NCBI GenBank assembly: GCA_022570795.1
Contig: JAKUDP010000004.1
Coordinates: forward strand, 1,550,001-1,614,000
Length of the DNA: 64,000 nt
Direction: 5' to 3'
Source: Sphaerulina vaccinii
Lineage: Eukaryota > Ascomycota > Dothideomycetes > Mycosphaerellales > Mycosphaerellaceae
Under the pieces are notes generated by a model, which was not told where the DNA came from, did no database searches, and saw nothing but the letters and a program-made list of their open reading frames with translations. Both the position numbers and the translations under genes were made by a program. Positions 55,500 to 64,000 of the stretch are shown here, piece after piece (position 1 is the first letter of the stretch; each line of letters begins with the position of its first letter).

Positions 55500-56299
55500 G
55501 TTGGTCTCTCCTCCTTGGTTGCTAGTTTGGTACGTGGTGGTGGTGTATTGGGGAGGATGTTGGTGGAGAGATGGTCGGCTTACAGTAAAGTCAAGTGCTT
55601 GCTTGGGTGACGTTGTCTTTCAGCTTGAGAGGCAGCAATCCTTCTCCTTTCTTCTCACACGACACGACATTTCAACTCATCTCAAAGACACTAGAACAAG
55701 ATCCGAACTCATTGAGACGCTGTCGCAAGCACACACAATCAAGATCAGTCTCCAGCAGGCGAAGTACGCATCGCCACCTCTGCCGCGATCCCGAAGGCAA
55801 TCTCCTCCTCCTCGTGAGGCATGATCAGACGAGATATATGCAGTCGGCAGTTCCGAACATGCGCGCGGCTCCACCAGATGTACGGAAGGTGCTGCTTGCT
55901 GCTGTGAGAATGCCAATAGCGACACAGATGCCTATGCACGCATCTCCTTCTGAGCTTATGCCATGAATCCCGAAGCAAGGTTGTGAGCAATCCATGAATT
56001 GATCTGCTATCTGCTCAATCAGCGCAGAACGATGTGCACGAGGAAGTGATCCCAGAGTCATATCGCCAACATCGCATAGCGGCACAAGATCTAGGGGTGA
56101 GCAGAATGTGCCTTGCATACTCCCGAGCACAATAAGAGCCCAGTATACTTGGCGTATCTACCCTCCTAGCCGCCAGGAATGCTGCCTGAGACAACAATGA
56201 CGTTCGTCTCATTCGCGCTATAGGAGCTGCCACAGCATAGATGACAGTGTGAGTTGCTGTAACGAATAGTGTAGGACACGAAACTCTATCGAGACACCC
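55500..56299. other. Intergenic region, uncertain minus-strand frames
   Basis: Minus-strand frames at 56130-55825 and 56233-56015 contain hydrophobic stretches and may be pieces of an old membrane-protein gene, but no in-phase joining was found. Otherwise this is the 5' flank of UBC6 and of the mucin-like gene. Confidence 0.3.
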
Positions 56300-57936
56300 A
56301 TGTCGAACAGATTCACGACGAGCAGACTCATGGCAACCCTGCTACTTGCATTCGGAGCACTTGCTCTAGCTCAAGGTATGTGCCTATCGTACTTTCGTAA
56401 AGTTGAGGCTTCTCGCGACAGGAGGTTGTCCAAACGAAGGAATTAGATTTGCAAGGAACAACAACTGACCTTTCTGGTTCATCAGTCTTCGACGATCCTA
56501 CCATCACGCCCGCCCCAGATCCAAGCTCAACAGATGTGGTTCTTTTCCCTGGGTTGTCCGCCAGTGGACCATGCAAGAATGTCGTATGCTACGACTATAA
56601 GAACACATGCGATGTCAGATGGGGCACCTGCATTGCAGCATGCGCGGGAGATGCTCGACCAACATTCTCAGGCAAGACTTGCGAAGGTGGCAAGATCCAT
56701 TCAAGCTTTTCGAAGTCAGAGACTGAGGCACCTGCCCTTGCAGCCTCTGCGGAACCATGTGGACAGAAATGCGACTATCGTACCGACTCATGCTCCAATA
56801 CTTTTGGTCCAGGATGTTACACTTCCTGTCCTGGAGGCCCAGTACCAGACTTTACGACTCCTGTCTGCGAGACCGCACCACCGCCTGTTCGAACTGTCGT
56901 GGTCACGCCGGTGCCAGTGATGAGCACTATGGCGCTGATGGTGCCTCTCGATGCTCTGCAGAGGAGACAGGCTTCGGAGACTGCATCTTCTTTGACCTCG
57001 ACAGATGTGTCGTCTAGTTCGACAGACGCCTCCAGTTCGTCGGACGCTTCTTCTATTTCTACAGATGCGTCATCCTCATCGTCAACAGATGCGTCGTCCT
57101 CTTCTTCAACAGATGCATCTTCTTCTTCATCAACGAACGCACTGTCCTCGTCTTCGATAGAAGCATCCACAACTTTCATCGATGCGTCGACTACCTCAGC
57201 AGATGCATCCTCCACGTCCTCGTGCTTCAAGGGCATCGGCTGCGATGTATCATCTACTTCGACTGATGCCTCCGCCACTTCAACCGACTTTCCAGTCATG
57301 ACAGCTGGAAATGGTACAAGTGCTTCGAATGTTACGGGTCCCAAATACACTCCCGAGCCTATACCAGAGGGCGGCGCAACTCTTGGAGCTAACTTAGCAA
57401 CAATCGCACCTCAAAGTTATGGCTACCTTCCAGTCGCCGATATCATGGATCCTCCCGCCACTGCTGCAGATGTTCCAGCTGGCGAGACTACTGCAGAAAC
57501 ATCGTCTACTGCTACCGTGGTCGACGATCCACAATATGCTTCTACAACTGATGCAGCATCATCGACAGAATCAGTCTCCTCAAGCTCGACTGACGTAGCG
57601 TCATCGACAGAGTCTGTGTCCATGAGCTCGACCGATGCAGCGTCAACGACTGAGTCCTCATCTTCGAGCTCGACTGATGCAGCATCGACGACTGAGTCGA
57701 GCGCCACTGATGTAGTGTCCACGACGAGTTTCATATCATCGAGCTCGTCTGATGCAGCAACGACCACAGACTCTACGTCCTCGAGCTTAACTGATGTGGC
57801 AACACTTACAGGATCTACACCTTGGAGCTCGACCGATGCATCGTCGACGACAGACTCTATAACCTCGAGCGATGTAGCATCAACGACTGAGTCCTTCGCC
57901 ACAATGGGAACAGCGACGACAGATACAGGCGCTTAG
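56300..57936 (+). CDS. Mucin-like secreted protein with two Cys-rich repeats
   Basis: Exon 1 (56300-56375) encodes a signal peptide (MATLLLAFGALALAQ from the second Met). A 71-bp intron (56376-56446) leads to exon 2 (56447-57936); total 521 aa. The mature N-terminus has two related Cys modules: P-C-x3-V-C-Y-D-Y-K-N-T-C...C-x3-C...C and P-C-x2-K-C-D-Y-R-T-D-S-C...C-x3-C...C. After these come Ser/Thr/Asp/Ala repeats: a first block of S-S-T-D-A-S-S-S type (about 57000-57230) and a second of S-T-D-A-A-S-T-T-E-S type (about 57550-57900). Such regions are heavily O-mannosylated in fungi. There is no hydrophobic C-terminus, so the protein is secreted rather than GPI-anchored. Confidence 0.72.
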
Positions 57937-59768
57937 GCATACGCAGTTTTGAAGGCATCGTCATACAGCAGCTCGTAGCCTCCGAGCAGAAGTCAGATGA
58001 ACGAGAGAGATAGGGGGAAGCAGCACAACACAATATGGAGAACGGCTGTGAGCATCCATGACACGGCCAGTAGAGTGTGTTGTACATGGAGATGATGTAC
58101 GATTCAGCTTGTAAAGCAATGAGATAGCAACAATTATGATGACCCGAGGATTACTGAGCTGCCTAGGCATATATCCCAGCCGAGCGGCCTCTTTGGTCTT
58201 CCATTAGCTTATGCAGCTTTGCCACCAATCATGGTGAACTTGTCCATGTCGCAGAGTGTCAAGACCGAGGCAGACTGTCTTCATACCTTTGTCGCTTGTC
58301 GTTCGGGCAAGTGTATGCTGCATGATGCACTTCACAATTCATGGGCATCATGTCCACCCGCTCGAATGCCGAATGAGTTTTGTCCAAGGTGATCTTGCGG
58401 TGTGCCGTACGTTTGCACGTATTCACCGTCTCACGGTCTGCAACCTTCCAGCTTTCCTTCAACACCACGCGCATCTCTTCTTGTTCATCGCAGGCACATG
58501 GCGGCCATCGCCAGATCCACTCAGCCTCCCGATCGAGAGTATACGATGATGGCATGTTGCACAGCCTGTCCGCCAACTACTTGCTTGCCTCGCGAGTCGC
58601 GCATCTGTTCATCCAGATTCCTCAAACTCCTCATAACTTCGCCTGCCAATCGGCAGTTGACGTCTTCTAATTGTGTAGCCGGCATTCGAGTCAGCTGTGG
58701 TAAAGTCCTGTAAAGGGCAAACGCTATTCATGGTGGCAGGCGAGTCAAACAAGAAACACTGGTGAAGTGCACCGCAAGAATAGCACGACCCAAAACCTCC
58801 AGGCGACAGCGACATTGCATTGAGGCTCTCCGCCGGAGGCATAGCCTTTACTGGCACCGGTGAACTACAGTTCGAACAAAGTCTCTGCCGATAATGACTA
58901 CGCTGCGCCAATCTGAAAGTCTCAAGATATGATGTCGTTCGCCGATAGACATCACGACTGGCGGAGTGTACGAGTCGAGAAGCTTCGGAGTCTGTCTCGA
59001 ACACCATCTCTGATACGTCAGGGTCTTCTTTGACATTGATGAGGCAGTACTGCTAATGTATGTACTGACTGCACGCTTGCAACTGCAGCTCAGCATGAAC
59101 GAAAGAACGAGCTGACACCGCGACTGCTCTGAGCGCATATGCTAAGATGTGTTACGGCATGCACATAGCACACAAGCCAATATGTCAAGCTGTTTGATTC
59201 GTGTCCCTGGTCCGCACCAAGAAACATCTCACAGCCAAGGAGGAGACGTTCTTGCACCATCATGGTTGGACCAGGTTATTTGAATGTGATCGCTGTCAGA
59301 ACTCGCCGGTTCGAGGCAGCTATTCAGGAGCAGGACGACTATACGAATACTTGTGACACTTTACAGCAAGCATCATGGCCTTCTCATTGGTGCTTCACCC
59401 AACTATCCTGTTGACTGGACATGGAGATTGCTGGATCGAGCTCTTTAAGACTCTGCAACAAAGTCTGATCCGATCGTCTTTCTGTGACTTGCAACACCTA
59501 CTCGGCATCTGGTAAATGATGATGATGGAGATAGAGCTTCCTCTTGTAACATCTAGACGAAGCATAGGTGAAGTCTGTGGACATCCTCATTAGCCATGAC
59601 ACCAACGAAGGAGAGCCTCGTTTCGAAGAATTCTTACAAAAGAGTAGGTGTCGCAGCACTCTGTTCAAACTTCTCATCAGCATCAACAACCACAGCACAT
59701 CCAACTTCAACACTCTCTTCAGAACGAACTCCGCTCTTCAGCACTCACCAATCAACAAAACAGCAAAC
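57937..59768. other. 1.8-kb region with one possible zinc-binding frame
   Basis: Apart from the minus-strand frame listed at 58609-59007, only short incoherent frames were seen. The last 200 bp are the leader of the large hydrophobin gene. Confidence 0.35.
58609..59007 (-). CDS. Possible small zinc-binding hypothetical protein
   Basis: 132 aa with the ATG at 59007-59005; the frame is also open upstream to about 59057 next to an AG acceptor-like site, so a 5' exon may be missing. The middle contains two C-x2-C pairs about 27 residues apart (CSNC and CYSC), the spacing of a zinc ribbon. Flanking sequence (DSEASRLVHSASRDVYRRTT) is helical and charged. No family name can be given. Confidence 0.35.
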   Translation of the reverse strand: MVFETDSEASRLVHSASRDVYRRTTSYLETFRLAQRSHYRQRLCSNCSSPVPVKAMPPAESLNAMSLSPGGFGSCYSCGALHQCFLFDSPATMNSVCPLQDFTTADSNAGYTIRRRQLPIGRRSYEEFEESG

Positions 59769-60842
59769 ATGCGTTTCTTCGCCCTCGCCGCTACTACATT
59801 GGCCGCTGTGGCTATGGCCAGCCCAGTTGCAGTTCCAGAAGAGCAAGGTACGCCCCCCTCATATGGCGGAGAGGATAAAAAGCCTCAAAGTCCCCCTGCC
59901 CCTCCTCCGTCGTACGGTGGAGAGGACAAGAAGCCTCAAGTCTCCCCAGCTCCTCCTCCTTCATATGGTGGGGCCGGCAAGCCTCCAGCTTCTTCATCCC
60001 CTCCCGCGTCTCCTCAGGGTCCTCCTCAAGGCGGCAGTCCTCCAGGACAGAGCCCTCAAGGGGGCAGCCCTCCAGGACAGAGCCCACAAGGTGGCAAGCC
60101 TCCAGTACAAAGTCCTCAAGGTTCGCCTCAAGGTCCACAGGGTCCTCAGGGCGTTCCTCAAGGTTCTCAGAGTCCTGGAGGCTCTCCTTGGGGCAACCCA
60201 GGCCAAGGCGGCCCAGGTGGCTTTCCCTCTGGTTCTGGGGGTTCTGGAGGTAGCCAAGGAAATTCTCAAGGATCTTGGAGCCCTGGAGGCTCTGGATCTT
60301 GGGGTCCTGATGGCACCTGGTACCCCTCAAGCGGCGACAGTCCTTCACCAGATGCTTACAGTGGTGCAGCACAACAAGATTACCCAGGCCAGAGCGGCTT
60401 CGGAGGTGGTAGCATCAGCGGCGGTGGCAGCTTTGGCGGTGGTAGCATCGGCGGTGGTTTCGGTGGCGGCCAGGGAGGTGGCTTCGGCGGTGGCCAGGGA
60501 GGAGGTTTCGGTGGAAACGGTCCAAAGGAACCACTTTGCCCACCAGGTCTTCAGTCCAACCCACAGTGCTGCCAGACCGATGTTGGTGGCGTGCTTGCTC
60601 TTACCTGCCAGACTCGTTAGTAACCCGACATTTCTGTTGTCTTCGAACTCTGCTGACCATCACTCCAGCACCAAACGACCCACGCAACATGAAGCAATTC
60701 CAAGGCGCATGCGCATCAGTCGGCAGGTCGCCACAGTGCTGTGCTCTCTCCCTGGTATGTTATTCTCCGGACTTCTTCTCAAACACAGCTAATCTTTCCT
60801 CAGCTCGGAAACCAAGTCCTCTGCAACAACCCACTCCCATAG
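59769..60842 (+). CDS. Class II hydrophobin with long Pro/Gly/Gln-rich repeat region
   Basis: Three exons (59769-60615, 60669-60754, 60804-60842; introns of 53 and 49 bp) encode 323 aa. A signal peptide (MRFFALAATTLAAVAMASP) leads into about 230 residues of low complexity: PPSYGGEDKKPQ-type repeats, GGSPPGQSPQ-type repeats, and a glycine-rich GGGFGGGQ section. The C-terminal 65 residues form a class II hydrophobin domain with the eight-Cys pattern: C-P-P-G-L, C-C-Q-T-D, L-T-C, G-A-C-A-S, Q-C-C-A-L, V-L-C. The last Cys lies in the small third exon. Hydrophobins assemble at air-water interfaces and coat hyphae or spores; most class II members are near 100 aa. Confidence 0.88.
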
Positions 60843-62705
60843 AGTGTGGGCAAGCCCAGAGGCAGCAGGATCTCCTCTTCTTGAAAACAACTTTTGACGG
60901 CCATCTAATGTGTAGCGAATGCGAGACTATAGTATCGCTCTATGGTGCCAGCAACGCACAATGTACTCCTAGCGACATACGCTTACGAAACGATTTTGCA
61001 AGCACTCTCCTCTCATCCGCGCGTTGTCTTGGTTCGTACATCTCCGACTTGGTGGCGGTCTCTTGTCCTTGCGTGGTGGTATTCGACATTCCAAATATTT
61101 GGGTGTCGCTGTTGCTGACAGGCAAACCATGCTCTCGACAGTGTATATGGTTCGACGTCACCTAACACTTCCTTGTTGGAAGCACAGCAGATCTTTGCAT
61201 CTGCATCTTGATCAGTGGACGTCACTTCATGTGCTCGTATAAGGATGCGAGATGCTTCTGCAGGTACGAGATTCCAGTCACAACGCTCATCACTCGTTCA
61301 TCAGCTTCTTACGAGATGACAGAGCCTCACCAAAACACCGCAACCTGATTGAGCCAATGCTATCTTATCAACTATAACGAGAACACACTTTCGCCGCATA
61401 GTACTGCACCCCATAGTTTCTCGAACTCTAGCTCCTAGCTAGTCCACTCATATGCAAGTGGCGTGCAGATCAGGCGGATACTTATCTGGACGACACCTCG
61501 AAACGAGCAACACCATCCCACGACACTACTACGGCTCTGACTCTGTCATCATCAAATAATACAGACATTGCTTATTGTTATGCCAAGTACGAAGACTTCG
61601 TAAACTAAGGCGCGGTGCCAACATCGGGATGCTCTACAAGACAATAGACAAGCTCGAAGAGGCACTACCAGCAAGCTTATTTCGACATCTACAGTACCAA
61701 TGACTCTTCAGATTGCAGTCACGACTCAGAATTGCACTCCAATCAAAGACCCCAACGCAACAGAAAGACACCCAATTGAACAATCCTGGTCGTCACAACT
61801 GCATCTGCAGGAACAGCGAATTGTGACGCCGATCTCGAGACATGCAAGAAAACGGTCTATGCTCTTGCTCCGTGCGGCTGACAACTGCCAGTCTTACTGG
61901 TAGATCACTACTTACAGAGGCATATCTTGACTTCACTTAGCTCATGTCGGACTTCTGAGGACAGCTCCGAATGCATCCACTCTCTATCTAACCCAAGTCA
62001 TGGCAAGGTTAGGCTAGCAAGGGCGTCACATTGGATCTTGCAGAAGGATCTGCTGTTGGCCAACGTCACTTGTTGATGCTCTCACATCGGGCGAGAATGG
62101 AATACGATGCCATTCTCAGAGTGCAAAGAAGACGATCATCGGATCGAATCTGCGCTCGTCACAGCGTTTCTGTCGAATTGCCAACATCAATTCCTCTCAA
62201 CTGCCGCGATTAGCAGCATAGTGTTCAAACCACTCATTTGTTTAGAGAGACCCACGTACCCGGTACCCACACTTGCATATGAGATCAACATAGATCTTCT
62301 CGAAAGCGGTCTTCGGAATTCGGATCCTCACACTGACGCTCGTACCCATCAACCCGTCCTCATCACCAAAACAACGCTCGTGCGAGTATACTCCAGATCG
62401 AGCGATGAGGCCTCTTTCGCGTGATTTCTTGATGAAACCATCCTTCATTAGATGAAGCCAAGAGATAACACATTCGATGTTCAACGTTAAATCCTATTGT
62501 AGAAGAGACTGAATAGCGACGTCACGTCAGAGGAGTGGGATAGTATAGAGAGAAGCAAAGTCGACTTATTAGGCACCGCAAGAAGACATATAAGTATCCT
62601 GCTCCAGCACGCCATTAGCATATTTCTCCTCATCATTACCATCATCAACACCAAGCACCATTACCAAACCAACAACACAAACCACACCAACACCAAGCAG
62701 TCAAG
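60843..62705. other. 1.9-kb region between two hydrophobin genes
   Basis: No coherent reading frame, RNA gene or repeat recognised. The end carries a CA/AC-rich leader (about 62640-62700) just before the small hydrophobin start. Confidence 0.45.
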
Positions 62706-63046
62706 ATGCAATTCATCATCCTCGCCCTCGCCTCAATGGCCGCTGCCGTTCCAGCGATTCTCAAGGAGCGCGCACCACTCGACGTCTGCCCAGCACTCGA
62801 CAGCGCCATGTGCTGCCAACTCGATGTCGACGGAATTCTCGACTTGACTTGCGAAGTTCCAAAGGACACCTCATCTGTCTCTGCCTTCACCGCGGACTGC
62901 GCAAGCACTGGATACACAGCTAAGTGCTGCACATTGCCAGTGGTGAGTCAAGTTGCTCCGTGAACTGGAGTGGAGGGGAATGTTGTGCTAATGACTGTGT
63001 TTTTGCGTTTTAGGACGGTGATGCTCTTCTTTGCAGTGACCCATAG
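62706..63046 (+). CDS. Class II hydrophobin (small)
   Basis: Exons 62706-62942 and 63014-63046 (71-bp intron) encode 89 aa. A signal peptide (MQFIILALASMAAAVPAIL) is followed by the eight-Cys class II pattern: V-C-P, M-C-C-Q-L-D, L-T-C-E-V, D-C-A-S-T-G, K-C-C-T-L-P-V, then L-L-C-S-D-P encoded by the second exon. The spacing (single, pair, single, single, pair, single) and length are typical. It lies 1.9 kb downstream of the large repeat-bearing hydrophobin on the same strand, so the two may be an old tandem pair. Confidence 0.93.
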
Positions 63047-63654
63047 ATGGTTGTCTCCTGTGAAGAGTGGAGGAGAATATGACTGGCATTAGCATTGGAT
63101 GGATATGTATAGTAACATGTAATACCTCAACAATCGAATCTTCTTGCGTCGAATCCATGTTCTTGTGAGATCATTTTCCGTCCCTGAAGTGACCTTGATA
63201 TACGACCGCGAAGTCCTTCACTTCAACAATCGTCCGAGCTTTCGTGGCTCAGTCAGTAAGCCTTCAGTTCTGTCTGTTGCTTGACACAAATGAACTTACC
63301 CTAACACTGTAGAAGCTAATGGTTTCAAGGTGATTGATGAGCGATGAATAGCCTAGGACGAGGGCGATTGTTTTTGCCTTTTCTTTTGCCTTCTGATGTT
63401 ATCAGATATTCGCAATAACAGTGTCCGCTTGAATGTCATTTGCTCTATCAAGGTCAGCATGAGATTCGCCTGTGGCCATGCGCCGCCAATACAATTGTAA
63501 TTCGTAATACTTCAGTATGCTTGCGTGGGACGTCGTTCTTCGCCATGTCTTGTGTATACCCACTGATCGCATCCCATCACTTGGTCGTCAGCGTGCAATG
63601 TCGACTTCAACGCTGTGTCAAGGAAGTCGACGCTCACTACTTTCCACCTTCGAC
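63047..63654. other. Convergent intergenic region
   Basis: 3' flank of the small hydrophobin and of the minus-strand gene at the window end. No feature recognised. Confidence 0.45.
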
Positions 63655-63951
63655 TCACTTCGCCTTTCTCTTCTCTGCCAAATTAGCCTCAATCGTCTTG
63701 ATCATCTCATTGCCAACCTTGGTCGCATCAGCGACTCTAGGTGCGAAGTAACTTGCGATCTTCTCGAACTTCTCCCTGTAGCCATCCATATGTCCAAGCT
63801 GCACTCGTTCAGACCAGTCTCGCGCTGCGAACGTGAATTCCAAATCGTCTGCTCGGAACGAGACATCGTTGAGAGCAGTTTCGATGCACTCAGAGAGTAG
63901 GGAGGGAGAGCGATAGACGTATTCTGTTATGCCGAGCCAGAGACGGAAGAG
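63655..63951 (-). CDS. 3' exon of an unidentified gene (continues beyond the window)
   Basis: The last 98 codons of a minus-strand gene, in phase after an acceptor (CTGTATAG) ending at 63952; the upstream part lies in the intron up to the edge and beyond. The segment reads LFRLWLGITEYVYRS, LEFTFAARDWSERVQLGHMD, YREKFEKIASYFAPRVADAT and ends KTIEANLAEKRKAK. It is helical, soluble and charged with no recognised motif. Coding is supported by composition and the splice signal. Confidence 0.6.
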   Translation of the reverse strand, partial: LFRLWLGITEYVYRSPSLLSECIETALNDVSFRADDLEFTFAARDWSERVQLGHMDGYREKFEKIASYFAPRVADATKVGNEMIKTIEANLAEKRKAK

Positions 63952-64000
63952 CTATACAGATGTTAGTGGCAAGGGCGGAGCAAGAGAGAGGGGATGCTTA

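Noticed and set aside
55825..56233. Minus-strand hydrophobic frames that might be parts of a membrane protein
   Set aside because: The pieces could not be joined in phase by plausible introns.
57423..57902. Minus-strand frame of 159 codons rich in Val/Asp/Glu
   Set aside because: It is the antisense of the Ser/Thr repeat stalk of the mucin-like protein.
59596..60792. A 398-codon plus-strand frame over the hydrophobin gene
   Set aside because: It is an out-of-frame reading of the repeat arm. The real frame has the signal peptide, repeats and eight Cys residues.

Overview
This is nuclear DNA of a filamentous ascomycete. Genes carry short introns (mostly 49-83 bp) with GT(A/G)AGT-type donors and CTNA(C/A)-like branch sites. 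The product set is typically fungal: a GH18 chitinase, class II hydrophobins, a HET-domain protein, WSC domains, a LaeA-like methyltransferase and Ish1. The secreted and hydrophobin content fits a Dothideomycete (Mycosphaerellales-like), but that placement is inference. I see no tRNA, rRNA, CRISPR, intact transposon or origin.

Layout. 1-7.3 kb: the 5' end of a homoserine dehydrogenase gene, divergent from a CCDC174-like nuclear protein; a GPI-type small secreted protein; a small Cys-rich two-exon gene; a YUH1-type ubiquitin hydrolase; a chitinase. 7.3-16.4 kb: mostly gene-poor, with four hypothetical or small secreted proteins and a BTB-domain gene that uses a GC-AG intron. 17-25.3 kb: a REEP/HVA22 protein divergent from a TANGO2/NRDE protein, a secreted protein, a bicupin divergent from an MFS sugar transporter. 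26-29.4 kb: a decayed TRI12-type MFS gene followed by a HET gene with a frameshift. 30.1-34.3 kb: a nine-exon WSC(x5)-glyoxal oxidase. 34.3-38.3 kb: about 4 kb without a supported gene. 38.3-47.7 kb: a hypothetical protein, TOM6, an amidase with a one-base frame break in a G run, an F-box protein with a possible alternative zinc-cluster C-terminus, a methyltransferase and seipin. 47.8-50.4 kb: a tandem duplication of a 3'-5' exonuclease-like gene, each copy interrupted by one in-frame stop. 50.6-58 kb: a GPI-type secreted protein, Ish1, UBC6 and a mucin-like secreted protein. 59.7-63 kb: two class II hydrophobins, one with a very long Pro/Gly/Gln repeat region. The window ends inside the 3' part of an unidentified gene.

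Functional themes. One is cell surface and wall: chitinase, WSC-glyoxal oxidase, hydrophobins, mucin-like and GPI-type proteins. Another is ER and lipid-droplet membrane biology: REEP, seipin, the tail-anchored E2 UBC6 and the TANGO2 homologue. A third is ubiquitin pathways: UCH, F-box and UBC6. Genes or copies with reading-frame lesions concentrate between 26 and 50.5 kb (transporter, HET, amidase, both exonuclease copies). This suggests gene decay, repeat-induced mutation, or local assembly indels.

Exon boundaries were found by eye from splice signals and frame continuity. Names rest on remembered family motifs, not on a search.
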